From NCBI GenBank assembly GCA_024278755.1, contig JAJRSO010000020.1, positions 62,001 through 126,000 of the forward strand: DNA of 64,000 nucleotides. The letters run 5' to 3'. The position numbers and the translations under genes are program-made. The notes under the pieces were generated by a model. It was not told the origin of the DNA. It saw only the letters and a list, made by a program, of their open reading frames with translations, and did no database searches. Below, piece after piece: positions 15,114 to 24,580 of this stretch. Source of the stretch: Calditrichota bacterium. GTDB taxonomy: Bacteria > Calditrichota > Calditrichia > Calditrichales > Calditrichaceae. Position 1 is the first letter of the stretch. Each line of letters starts with the position of its first letter.

Positions 15114-18100
15114 ATGAAGCGAATAAAAAAAATAATCTTTTTATGTATTTTACTTACCGGCTTAAGCAGTATTATTCCAAAATATTTAACAAGCCAGGCT
15201 CGGCAAGGCGCGGTACAGAATGATTCGGATTTGCAAAAAATCACAAAGCAATTAATGGATAGTCCGCATTGGGGTAACGGTATTAGCTGCGGTTCCTGCC
15301 ATGTAACGCACAATAGCCCCGGCGCTCAGTTAAGCAGTGTTGCAGGGAATGCCAATCTTTGTATGAGTTGTCATAATCCGGCCGGAATGGCCAGTGCAAA
15401 ACCATTTTCGGAAGCGGATAAAGCCCGGCCGGGTATTTCCGGGACCTCCCATGCATGGGAAGCCCCTGCCGAGAATACGCGATTCGAAACTCAGCTTCCC
15501 GCCGATCCGCAAATGTCTGCCCGGATAATGGAAGGAAACATTGTCTGTTCAACTTGTCACGATCAGCATGATCAAACTTACACGCCGTTTCTGCGGGCCG
15601 CAAATTATCAAAACGCATTGTGTAAAGAGTGCCATAAAATCCGTAATGTAGGTAGTTACAGAGACAGCTCGGATTATAAAGGCAGTCATCCCGTTGGCGT
15701 TGTATATCCCGATGCAAATGACCGTTTTTTCAGCGCACCTCAGGACACAAATCTTACACTTGTCGATCCTGATCGGGTGGAATGCACCACCTGCCACGGG
15801 GTTCACTATTCCGATTCCGGTGGCGCAAACGGAGGCCAGGGAGATGGGAATATATTAAAAGCAGCCAATGATTTTACGCTTTGTGAATCCTGCCATACAT
15901 ATACTTCACACGAGGGCATGGATTGCTTAACATGTCATCAGCCGCATAATCCCAATAAAACAAATATATTTATGGTGCGGGATACGATATCCACGCCGAA
16001 CAGCGGAAGCCGTTTAGCGGTGTTTACTTCGGAAACAGGGCAAAATTCATTTGCGGATGGCGATGCGGTTTACGACGGTATTTGTGAGGTGTGCCATACG
16101 GAAACCGATCATTTTAGAAACGATGGTACCGCCCCGGATCAAAACCATTTGGGAATGGGCGGACAAGCCGGTGAAAATTGTACTTCCTGCCATCCGCACG
16201 AAAACAGTTTTAAGCACGGCGGTGCGGGTTCGGGTTGTGAAACCTGCCATGGCCATGACGCCGGTTATGAATATGAACCGGGGCTTTTTTGTGAGGGAGA
16301 AGGAACCGTGCAAAGCCATTCCACACATACCGAAAACGACAGTGACGATCAAAAAGGCCCCTTTATTACTTGTACGGCCTGCCACGATACCAGTAACTAT
16401 CCCTATTTTATTTCCGGTAACGATTTAAACGGAGACGGAAAGTTTAATCTTTCGGAAACCGATGTATGCAATACCTGTCACAGTTCCGAAGGCAGTTATG
16501 ACGGAATAAATGATTTGCAAATTGGAGCAAAAGAAAATTGGGAAAACGGAATTTATGAAGGCAATACATTAATTAGCAGTAAAGAAAAATGGTGTGCAAC
16601 CTGCCACGACGAAGTTCCGGCAAACAGCCGGCAGAATGGTAGCGGAGCCGATGCGCCTAATGTAATCGGCCATGAAACAGACGACTATATTTATGGAACC
16701 GGCTGGGGCTTTTACGAAACGGGTCACGGACTCCCTGCCGATCGGTTTTATCCGGCCAGCGGAAATATCACCGCGGGCGCCGGTTTAAACTGCGAAAGCT
16801 GCCATGACTTGTCTTTAAAACATATCGATCATGTGGATCGAACGTTTGACTGTACCGGCGGTTGTGATCCGTCTGAGTATCAGCAATCGTACCGTCTAAA
16901 ACTAATTGACGGGCAATATCCCATGGAAATTCCTTTATCTAAAGGAATGGGGCCCTCTAATAATACAAGTTCGCAATTCCGGCTCTGTTATAGCTGTCAT
17001 GATTCGGGTCCGTTTCTTAATTCAGGAAATATGAACACAAACCTTGTTACCGATGGTTCAAACCGGCATGCCTATCATTTAAATAACAACCACCTGCGCT
17101 ATCCCGCCGATTATGATTATAATGGTTCCTATAACAGCCGAATGACCTGTGTGGTTTGTCATAATGTGCATGGCTCTTATCGGTTGGCAATGGTACGTAC
17201 CGGAGAACTGATAAACAGGGAACCCGGATTACGAATCTGGTATAATAATGATTTGGCCGTGAGTTACGTTTCCTCCAAACCCTATCCGCCCGATCCCGAA
17301 GATGTGCCGCTCTCGGCAAGCGAAGGGACTTTATGGCGTCCGGGTGATTCCGGGAATCTGTGTTCAAATTGCCATGGTAGTCCGAATATCTATAAAGAAT
17401 ACCGGGCGCCTTTTCAAAATGTGGAACAGATACCGATTCTTAGCTGGACAGGTGAATTTGCCTATACAACCGATGGAGTAAATCCTGATAACGGCTCAGC
17501 GGAAAGTGCGTTTCAGTTCCGAGTCGATTATACCGATTTAAATAATGATATTCCGGCTCCAATTCAACTTTGGGTTGATCAAAATGATGATGGCGATTAT
17601 GATGATACCGGTGAAAAAATAGATATGGATGCAGTTAACAGCGGCGACAACAGTTATTATGATGGAAAACGGTATAGCCAAACCATCGTTCTTAGCAAAG
17701 CGGGGGATAATGTTTTTAACTATCGTTTCTACGCTTCCGACAATACCGAAGCAAGCGGCGAGCCAACACAGAACCAAACGGTAACTGTTACGAACAATGG
17801 TCCTCTCCTCAGCTGGACGGATGAATCAGGCTATGTAAATGACGGCGTAAATCCCGATATTGGCGGTAACGGCGCGTCTTATGAGTTTCGTGTTGACTAT
17901 ACGGATGCGGATAACGAAATACCGTCATCCATTGAGGTTTGGGTAGATGAAAATGATAACGGCCTGTTTGAGGCCTCCGAAAAATTCAATATGAATCCTG
18001 TGGACGGGACAGATCTGGATTATAGCGACGGCAAACGATTTACGCGCACGCTTACGCTTTCATTTACCGGAGATGGTGTTTTAAACTATCGCTTTTATGC

Positions 18101-19802
18101 ATCGGATGGCGAAGACCCTGCAGAAGGTGAACCTGCAAATACTCATACGCTGACGGTCTCATCCTCTGCCAACAATCCACCCACGCTCGACTGGGAGGTA
18201 AGCGCATGCCGTCCAGCGGGCGTGAAACCAACCCGCGGCGCTAATGATGCGGAATATGAGTTTTTAGTAAAATACACCGATCCCGACAATAATTTTCCTT
18301 CTGCATCGGGCGGCATTCAGGTATGGATTGATGGAAACGACAACGGCCTTTATGAGGAGACAGAAAAATATAATCTGAGTGCGGATGATCCTTCCGATGC
18401 GGATTGCACGGATGGTAAATTATATTCGACCATCAGGACACTCGCTTATGTAGGAGACGGCAGACTGATTTACCGTTTCTTTGCCAGTGACGGTAGTGAC
18501 CGGGCCAAAGGAGAACCGGTTACGGGAGATACGGTAGTTGTGATTAAAGCCCTAAAGGTCAGACCTGCAGGCGGTACAGGATGGTACAGCACAATCCAGG
18601 CTGCCGTTGACGCATCCTCCGACGGAAGCAGCATTGTCGTTTACGATGGCACGTATGCGGAAGATGTCGTTCTAAACGGAACCCCTAACCGAACGCTTCT
18701 TTCGGCCTGCGGTGCGCGTGTGACCATCGTATCGGGCAGCGTTCAGGCACTGCGTTACAACAACAGTGATAATTGTGTGTTGGATGGATTTTCTTTTACA
18801 AACAGTGACTATGGTATGTATGTGAACGGCGGTTCGCAGGTAACCATAAAAAATTGTCAGGTATATGGAAATGCGTATGGAATTTATCTCAATAATGGCG
18901 CAAACCCGGTTAATATCCTGAATACCGAAATATATAGCAATACAACAAGAGGTATTCACAGCAACGGTTCGGCTACGTCATCTGTAATTACCGGTTGTGA
19001 CGTCTATTCGAATAGCGGTTCCGGAACAGGCAGCGCTATGTATCTGAATTACGGGACGCATCATATTGAATCATCCACATTCAGAGACAATACCAATTCC
19101 GGTGAAGGCGCCGGTCTGGTTTTTAACGGAACCGACAGTACCACCACCGTGACCAATACCCTCATTAGGAATAATAATTCAACGGCAGCGCGCGGCGGCG
19201 GTATGTATTTTGGCAACGAGGCCAAACCGGTATTTGACAAATGTACAATCTCGGGAAATATAGCGTCAGGCGGCGGTGGCGGAATTTATATAAATAGCAG
19301 TTCGGCGCCAACCTTTAAAAATTGCATTTTTAACGGCAATAGTTCGAATACGGGCGGCGCTATTTATATTAACAGTACCGGAGTAAACTTAATAAATTGT
19401 ACGGTGACGGATAATCATGCCACCTCGGGAGACGGAGGAGCGATCTATTTTAACAACGGAACTTTAATTATCCGGAATAGTGTTTTCTGGAATAATTCCG
19501 CTACGGGTTTGGGAAACAATATCGGTAAATCCAATACCGATGCAACGGCGGTTCATATTACCGATTCCGATATCAGCACGAGTTCTTACTGGATATACAA
19601 TGGAAAAGAGTGGTGGGATTATCAAAATAATATTGATCCGGCCCGGGATCCGCTATTTAACAGCGCTAGTGATTTCCATATTCAGGCCGGTTCTCCGGTG
19701 GTCGATCGGGCGAATGCCGCCTATGCTCCGGCTGACGATATAGACGGTGATAGCCGGCCGCAGGGCACTGCCCCCGATATGGGAGCGGATGAATATAAAT
19801 AA
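15114..19802 (+). CDS. Giant fusion: 17-haem cytochrome, Ig-like repeats and right-handed beta-helix
   Basis: This 1562-residue protein has a signal peptide and three regions. Residues about 58-755 hold 17 CxxCH motifs, from CGSCHVTH to CSNCHGS. Residues about 773-1140 hold three Ig-like repeats marked by GVNPD, FRVDYTD and VWVD-N-DNG patterns, which may bind calcium. Residues about 1145-1550 form a right-handed beta-helix with pectate-lyase-like repeats (YSNTTRGIHSNG, GGGIYINSSSAPTF) and a TAPDMGADEYK ending. I found no sorting domain at the C-terminus. The design suggests a surface protein that carries electrons and also adheres to, or spans distance from, the cell. Whether the beta-helix has enzyme activity cannot be told. 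Confidence 0.88.
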   Translation: MKRIKKIIFLCILLTGLSSIIPKYLTSQARQGAVQNDSDLQKITKQLMDSPHWGNGISCGSCHVTHNSPGAQLSSVAGNANLCMSCHNPAGMASAKPFSEADKARPGISGTSHAWEAPAENTRFETQLPADPQMSARIMEGNIVCSTCHDQHDQTYTPFLRAANYQNALCKECHKIRNVGSYRDSSDYKGSHPVGVVYPDANDRFFSAPQDTNLTLVDPDRVECTTCHGVHYSDSGGANGGQGDGNILKAANDFTLCESCHTYTSHEGMDCLTCHQPHNPNKTNIFMVRDTISTPNSGSRLAVFTSETGQNSFADGDAVYDGICEVCHTETDHFRNDGTAPDQNHLGMGGQAGENCTSCHPHENSFKHGGAGSGCETCHGHDAGYEYEPGLFCEGEGTVQSHSTHTENDSDDQKGPFITCTACHDTSNYPYFISGNDLNGDGKFNLSETDVCNTCHSSEGSYDGINDLQIGAKENWENGIYEGNTLISSKEKWCATCHDEVPANSRQNGSGADAPNVIGHETDDYIYGTGWGFYETGHGLPADRFYPASGNITAGAGLNCESCHDLSLKHIDHVDRTFDCTGGCDPSEYQQSYRLKLIDGQYPMEIPLSKGMGPSNNTSSQFRLCYSCHDSGPFLNSGNMNTNLVTDGSNRHAYHLNNNHLRYPADYDYNGSYNSRMTCVVCHNVHGSYRLAMVRTGELINREPGLRIWYNNDLAVSYVSSKPYPPDPEDVPLSASEGTLWRPGDSGNLCSNCHGSPNIYKEYRAPFQNVEQIPILSWTGEFAYTTDGVNPDNGSAESAFQFRVDYTDLNNDIPAPIQLWVDQNDDGDYDDTGEKIDMDAVNSGDNSYYDGKRYSQTIVLSKAGDNVFNYRFYASDNTEASGEPTQNQTVTVTNNGPLLSWTDESGYVNDGVNPDIGGNGASYEFRVDYTDADNEIPSSIEVWVDENDNGLFEASEKFNMNPVDGTDLDYSDGKRFTRTLTLSFTGDGVLNYRFYASDGEDPAEGEPANTHTLTVSSSANNPPTLDWEVSACRPAGVKPTRGANDAEYEFLVKYTDPDNNFPSASGGIQVWIDGNDNGLYEETEKYNLSADDPSDADCTDGKLYSTIRTLAYVGDGRLIYRFFASDGSDRAKGEPVTGDTVVVIKALKVRPAGGTGWYSTIQAAVDASSDGSSIVVYDGTYAEDVVLNGTPNRTLLSACGARVTIVSGSVQALRYNNSDNCVLDGFSFTNSDYGMYVNGGSQVTIKNCQVYGNAYGIYLNNGANPVNILNTEIYSNTTRGIHSNGSATSSVITGCDVYSNSGSGTGSAMYLNYGTHHIESSTFRDNTNSGEGAGLVFNGTDSTTTVTNTLIRNNNSTAARGGGMYFGNEAKPVFDKCTISGNIASGGGGGIYINSSSAPTFKNCIFNGNSSNTGGAIYINSTGVNLINCTVTDNHATSGDGGAIYFNNGTLIIRNSVFWNNSATGLGNNIGKSNTDATAVHITDSDISTSSYWIYNGKEWWDYQNNIDPARDPLFNSASDFHIQAGSPVVDRANAAYAPADDIDGDSRPQGTAPDMGADEYK

Positions 19803-19812
19803 CAGAGGAGAG

Positions 19813-21843
19813 TTAAATATCTATAAAGTGTATCTGGAATTCCGTTCCTTTTACCGGGTTTTGTTTTAACGTTCCCTTTAATTTTCCTTCAGCCAGTAAT
19901 TGTACTAATTGCAGGCCAAATGTCTCGGCTTGGTTAATATCAATCTGTTTGGGTAGCCCGATTCCGTTGTCGCTTACAATTAATTCGTATTCGTTCTTGC
20001 CCATCGCTATTAGCCGGATAGTAATCGACCCCATTCGTTCATCGGGAAAGGCGTGTTTGAGCGCATTGGATAACAATTCATTGATAAGTAAACCGCAATG
20101 AATGGCTGTATCTATTCCAAATGAAATCTGTTCGATTTGTACATTCAGCTTAATCCGGTTCCTATTTACTTTATAGGATGCAAAAAGATCGCCGGCAAGA
20201 TCTGTTATATATTCATTAATATTAATTTCCGATAAATTTTTTGACCGGTATAGCTTTTCGTGTACCTGTGCCATCGAAAGAATCTGGTTTTGGCAGTCTT
20301 TTAATATATTGCAATATTTTTTCTGTTTTACATATTCGGTTTGAATACTGAGGAGACTGTAAATAACCTGTAAATTGTTTTTGACCCGGTGGTGAATTTC
20401 ACCTAAAAGGACTTCTTTTTCTTTAAGAGATTCCCGTATTTGATTTTCCGCTTTTTTACGATCTGTAACATCTTGAGAATAGATAATCATTTGAGTTACA
20501 TTGCCATCCTTATCCAAAATAGGATATCCGTGCACTTCAATGTTTTTTACTCCGGTTCCGGCCGTGCGGTGGACATGCTCTACCACTACCGTCTGTTTTG
20601 TACGCACTACTTCATTGAGGGGGCAGGGGTGATCGGCCGATCCGCAGGGGATTTTGTTTTTATGCGATGAAAAATAGCAGGTGTTGTTTTCGAAAATACC
20701 TTCGTTTTTTGCAGAGGTATTGGAAAGAGATACCGTATAATCGCGGGCGTCGATTACATAAAAAGGATGAGTGAGGGACTCCAGAATATTGTGTAAAAAA
20801 GCATTTTGTTTCTGGATCTTTTCTTCCGCCTGCTGGCGCTCGAAAATTTCTGCATGCAATTGTTCATTCGATAACTTTAGTTCTTTATTCCACTGGCTAA
20901 TAAAATATACGGTTCCGAGAATCATGACGATAATGAGAATAATTAAAAACAAAATGGTAAGTCCGAAACTAACCGAGGATTGCCGGAATACTTTACTGAC
21001 TATTTCTTTGGGGGTGGCTATTACAAAATAACATTTTTGGTCTGCCATTCTTAATTGCTGAATAACGGCAATCATTTCTTTTTTATTCGCCGATACATAT
21101 TCAACCCGCATCGAAGTATGTGATTTAAATTGCGCCTGAATATCTTTAAATGAATTTTGCAGGTTAGGAATGGTATTTATCTTTGTTCCCACAGAATAGT
21201 CAGGATGAAAAAGAATCCGTTGTCCGGAATCAAAAAACCAAAATATATGACGTTTTTTTTCAAATAACGAATAGTTATTAAATAGGTTCTTTATAGCAAT
21301 GGTAAATACTAAAACGCCCTTTAACGTATTTTGTGTGCCAAGAATAGGCAGCGCAATGAGAATGCCTCTCTGACCGTCATACGCTTCTGAAAAAGAAATG
21401 TATTCATAAACCGGCTTGTCTTTTAATTCCTGCCGGATTTTTTTATAATAATTATGCCTGGAATAATCTTTTCCTTTCGTGGTGACGGCTTTTAACGAAA
21501 ACGTAACAATCCCTTTGGCATTAAGTATGGTGATATCGGTTACATGTAAATTTTTTATAAATCCAAATGTCTCCCGAATCAGTGGCTCTGCCTTTTTAAT
21601 ATTTAGTTGTTTAATTGCCGACGCTTTAGCGAGGAGGTCTATCTCTCGTTCCAGCAGAGTAATTTTTTCTTCAATTCCTATTGCCATTTGCTTTGCTAAC
21701 AAATCCTGTTCATTCTTAAACTGTTTAATTCCAAAAGCGCGGGTTTCCCGATGAATGTTATAAATCAGGTAGCCCAATCCGATTAAAACGACGACAAAAG
21801 AGATTAATATTATTTTTATAGATTTTTGAACAGTCGAATTCAT
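19813..21843 (-). CDS. Membrane histidine kinase with CACHE-type sensor and PAS domain
   Basis: This 676-residue protein has TM1 (about 10-30), a large extracytoplasmic region (31-285) with CACHE-like features (YEYISFSEAYDGQRGILIALPI), TM2 (about 287-312), a coiled coil, a PAS domain (about 345-470), and a HisKA_2 domain with EIHHRVKNNLQVIYSLLS, H near 481. A HATPase domain with DNGIGLP follows. The catalytic core is the HisKA_2/HWE type, often acting through separate regulators. No response regulator is adjacent. It converges on the giant cytochrome gene with a gap of only 10 nt, and I see no terminator between them. Confidence 0.92.
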   Translation of the reverse strand: MNSTVQKSIKIILISFVVVLIGLGYLIYNIHRETRAFGIKQFKNEQDLLAKQMAIGIEEKITLLEREIDLLAKASAIKQLNIKKAEPLIRETFGFIKNLHVTDITILNAKGIVTFSLKAVTTKGKDYSRHNYYKKIRQELKDKPVYEYISFSEAYDGQRGILIALPILGTQNTLKGVLVFTIAIKNLFNNYSLFEKKRHIFWFFDSGQRILFHPDYSVGTKINTIPNLQNSFKDIQAQFKSHTSMRVEYVSANKKEMIAVIQQLRMADQKCYFVIATPKEIVSKVFRQSSVSFGLTILFLIILIIVMILGTVYFISQWNKELKLSNEQLHAEIFERQQAEEKIQKQNAFLHNILESLTHPFYVIDARDYTVSLSNTSAKNEGIFENNTCYFSSHKNKIPCGSADHPCPLNEVVRTKQTVVVEHVHRTAGTGVKNIEVHGYPILDKDGNVTQMIIYSQDVTDRKKAENQIRESLKEKEVLLGEIHHRVKNNLQVIYSLLSIQTEYVKQKKYCNILKDCQNQILSMAQVHEKLYRSKNLSEININEYITDLAGDLFASYKVNRNRIKLNVQIEQISFGIDTAIHCGLLINELLSNALKHAFPDERMGSITIRLIAMGKNEYELIVSDNGIGLPKQIDINQAETFGLQLVQLLAEGKLKGTLKQNPVKGTEFQIHFIDI

Positions 21844-22070
21844 ACTTTTACCTATCAGGTTTCATACCACAATATAAACAAATTTGAGCTTTTTGAATAT
21901 TTTTTTTCAATGAAAATAACCATCCGGGCTGGGAAAGCCCTTCATAAACTCCTGCAATCCGAAATAGGGAACAGACTTTTTCCGTTTAAGCGGAGTAAAC
22001 CGGATAACAGCAAGAAAAATATTTGAAAATTGGATGTGCATTTTATGCATAGTTTTCTTATTTTGCGCAG

Positions 22071-23081
22071 GTGAAAGGAAAAAAAATACAGGTTTACCCG
22101 TACAGTTTTTTTTATTTGAAGATATTTGCACTAGCGGCTCTCTTTCTCTTTTCGGGATGTTTGCAGGATGTTCCGCATAGTAATCCGCTCGACCCGAAAA
22201 ATAACAACGGTACGTTTACGTTAAGCGGCAAGGTGTTTACGTATTATCATCCGCGCACGCCCATAAGCAGCGTTCAGTTGTTACTGGTGCCAGGCAGCCA
22301 TATTTCCCGTACATCGGACGATGGTTCATTCGTAATAAAGAATGTAAAAAAAGGGCAGTACGTACTGAAATACGGCGCCGAAGGCTATCAGCGGGATTCG
22401 TTTGCGGTAAATATTTCATCCAATATTATTTTTGATTTACATTTAAACGGACTTCCTTATTTTATTAACAATTCCGTAATCACACACCATGTTGCCCGCT
22501 GGTTTCCGCTGGAAGATATTTATTATCTGGATTTACTGACACGTGTAAACGATTTGGACGGCCCCGGCGATATTAAAAATGTATTTTATACACTTCCGGA
22601 TATGACTTTAAGTGATACCCTAAATCCCGGGTTACAGACAGGTGTTTTCTCCGAAACCCTGTTTGAAAAGGATTTATCCGTAACATCGGTACAGGAATTG
22701 ATGGGACGCCCTTTTTATTTTCGGGTGGAAGATGAGCCCGGTGCGGCGGTTGTGTCGCAGCCAATTTATTTAACGCGCATTATCGAAAAATCGGCGTCTG
22801 TTGTCAGTCCCTCCGAGCTGCAAACAGTTCAGTCCGATTCCATCGATTTTCGGTGGCAGTTAAACACACTGCCGTATTCTTATACATTACGAATTGATAT
22901 TTTTGCCATTAATGCCGGCATTCCCGTCGCCGTGGAATCAATTTCTGATATTCCGGCAGAGCGGCAGGATTGGTCGTACTCGTCTTCGCTTACCGCCGGT
23001 GATTATTTTTGGACCGTAACCATTGTGGACAGATATGGAAACAGCAGTCGTTCCAAAGAGGGTGTTTTTAATGTGCCCTAA
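22071..23081 (+). CDS. Lipoprotein with carboxypeptidase-regulatory-like domain
   Basis: This 336-residue protein has a signal with lipobox LFSGC (Cys about 30), so it is probably membrane-anchored. Residues about 47-115 form a CarboxypepD_reg-like beta domain (TLSGKVFTYYHPRTPISSVQ, TSDDGSFVIKNVKKGQYVL). The rest contains Ig/fibronectin-like strands of unknown role. The start is GTG at 22071 without a clear ribosome site; a TTG at 22116 would give a shorter, classic lipoprotein signal. It begins a run of five genes with a GAF-AAA+ regulator and a Ser/Thr kinase, 23 nt before the next gene. Confidence 0.75.
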   Translation: MKGKKIQVYPYSFFYLKIFALAALFLFSGCLQDVPHSNPLDPKNNNGTFTLSGKVFTYYHPRTPISSVQLLLVPGSHISRTSDDGSFVIKNVKKGQYVLKYGAEGYQRDSFAVNISSNIIFDLHLNGLPYFINNSVITHHVARWFPLEDIYYLDLLTRVNDLDGPGDIKNVFYTLPDMTLSDTLNPGLQTGVFSETLFEKDLSVTSVQELMGRPFYFRVEDEPGAAVVSQPIYLTRIIEKSASVVSPSELQTVQSDSIDFRWQLNTLPYSYTLRIDIFAINAGIPVAVESISDIPAERQDWSYSSSLTAGDYFWTVTIVDRYGNSSRSKEGVFNVP

Positions 23082-23104
23082 GATAAAAACTGAAAGGATA
23101 ATCC

Positions 23105-24580
23105 ATGTCGTTAACAATGCCGTATGAAACATTACTGCGTATCAGTGAAGAGATAAATGCTGTCCATGATATCAATACATTGCTGGAACGCATTATGGAT
23201 TTGGCGCTGGAAACACTAAAGGCCGGGCGCGGTTTTATTTTACTAAAAAACAGTTCGGACACGACAAGTTACGAGGTTGTTACTATGCGTAATATTAGTC
23301 GTGAATCGGTTGCATCCATCCGCGATTTATCAACCAGCGTTGTGAATCAGGTATTGGAATCCGGCGAGGCCCTACTCAGTTTGGACGCCCAGGCCGATAA
23401 CCGGTTTGCCGGCGCCGAAAGTATTGTAATGCAGCAAATTAAATCGGTTATGTGTACACCTTTAAAAACGGAAACCCGATCGTTAGGTGCCATTTATGTG
23501 GACAGCCGCGCCGCAGCACGCCGGTTTGATAAAGAAAGTTTAACCTTTTTACAGGCTTTTGCCGGGCAGGCGGCCCTTGCCATCAGCAATACGCGTTTGA
23601 TGGAAGAGCTGCAAACGGAAAATAAAAAATTAAAAAAACAAATTGTATCCGGCGGGCTTTTTCCGGAAATCATCGGGAAAAGTGCACCGATGATAAAAAT
23701 TTATGACCTGATCCGTGATGTGGCCGATTCGACGGCTTCCATACTTATTGAAGGAGAGAGTGGAACGGGAAAGGAACTGGTGGCCCGCGCTCTGCATGTA
23801 CATTCTTCGCGCAGCAATCATCCCTTTTTACCTATTTTCTGCGGAAGCATGGCGGAGAATCTTTTGGAAAGCGAATTATTCGGACATAAAAAAGGCGCTT
23901 TTACGGGCGCATCCGAAAACAAATCCGGCCTGTTCGAAGAGGCGCATATGGGGACTCTGTTTTTAGATGAAATCGCCGATATCAGTATGAATATTCAGAC
24001 AAAACTATTACGCGTTATTCAGGAAGGCGAAACAAAACGGGTGGGAGACAATCAGTTGCGTCACGTGGATGTGCGCATCCTTTCGGCCACGAATAAAGAT
24101 TTGTGGAAAGAAGTGGAAGCCGGTAATTTTCGTGAGGATTTATATTTTAGGCTGAATGTGATCGATATTAAAATGCCCCCGTTGCGCGAACGAACGGATG
24201 ATATCCCTCTGCTTTGCGCACATTTTTTAAAAAAGTATGCACAAAAAAACAAGAAAAATGTAAAACGTATTTCACCACAGGCGATTCGCACTCTGCAAGC
24301 CTACGGTTGGCCGGGTAATGTAAGAGAATTAGAGAATGCCGTAGAACGGGCTGTTATTTTTGCGCGTAGTTCGGAACTGGGCCCGGAGCTTTTTCAGATG
24401 CGTAAAAGTGAGGCGAAGCTCCCTATTGGAAAGTCTTTAAAAGAGATCAATAAATTTGCTATCCTGCAAACCATAAAAATGGTTGACGGAAACCGAACCA
24501 GGGCGGCAGAAATCCTCGGCGTTTCACGGCGCTGGCTACAATATCAGTTAAAGGAATGGGGTATGGTGGATGGTAATTAA
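23105..24580 (+). CDS. GAF-domain sigma-54-dependent transcriptional activator
   Basis: The 491-residue protein has an N-terminal GAF domain (about 10-165), a short coiled linker, an AAA+ domain with Walker A GESGTGKE (217-224), sigma-54 loop GAFTGA (264-269) and Walker B LFLDEIAD, and a C-terminal Fis-type helix-turn-helix (NRTRAAEILGVSRRWLQ). Unlike the regulator at the left edge it has no receiver domain, so it should sense a small molecule or partner through GAF, or be controlled by the kinase that follows. The ATG follows AAAGGA. Its end overlaps the kinase gene by 11 nt. Confidence 0.94.
   Translation: MSLTMPYETLLRISEEINAVHDINTLLERIMDLALETLKAGRGFILLKNSSDTTSYEVVTMRNISRESVASIRDLSTSVVNQVLESGEALLSLDAQADNRFAGAESIVMQQIKSVMCTPLKTETRSLGAIYVDSRAAARRFDKESLTFLQAFAGQAALAISNTRLMEELQTENKKLKKQIVSGGLFPEIIGKSAPMIKIYDLIRDVADSTASILIEGESGTGKELVARALHVHSSRSNHPFLPIFCGSMAENLLESELFGHKKGAFTGASENKSGLFEEAHMGTLFLDEIADISMNIQTKLLRVIQEGETKRVGDNQLRHVDVRILSATNKDLWKEVEAGNFREDLYFRLNVIDIKMPPLRERTDDIPLLCAHFLKKYAQKNKKNVKRISPQAIRTLQAYGWPGNVRELENAVERAVIFARSSELGPELFQMRKSEAKLPIGKSLKEINKFAILQTIKMVDGNRTRAAEILGVSRRWLQYQLKEWGMVDGN

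Noticed and set aside
16051-16428. Long open frame overlapping the 17-haem gene (and many similar shadow frames)
   Set aside because: They overlap real genes in another frame, lack ribosome sites and domains, and have biased composition.
21928-21948. Short hairpin GGGCT/AGCCC as a terminator
   Set aside because: Only five base pairs and no T-tract.
22007-22055. Sigma-54 promoter before the lipoprotein/GAF activator cassette (TTGGATGTGCATTTTATGC)
   Set aside because: The distance from GG to GC is 13, not 10.
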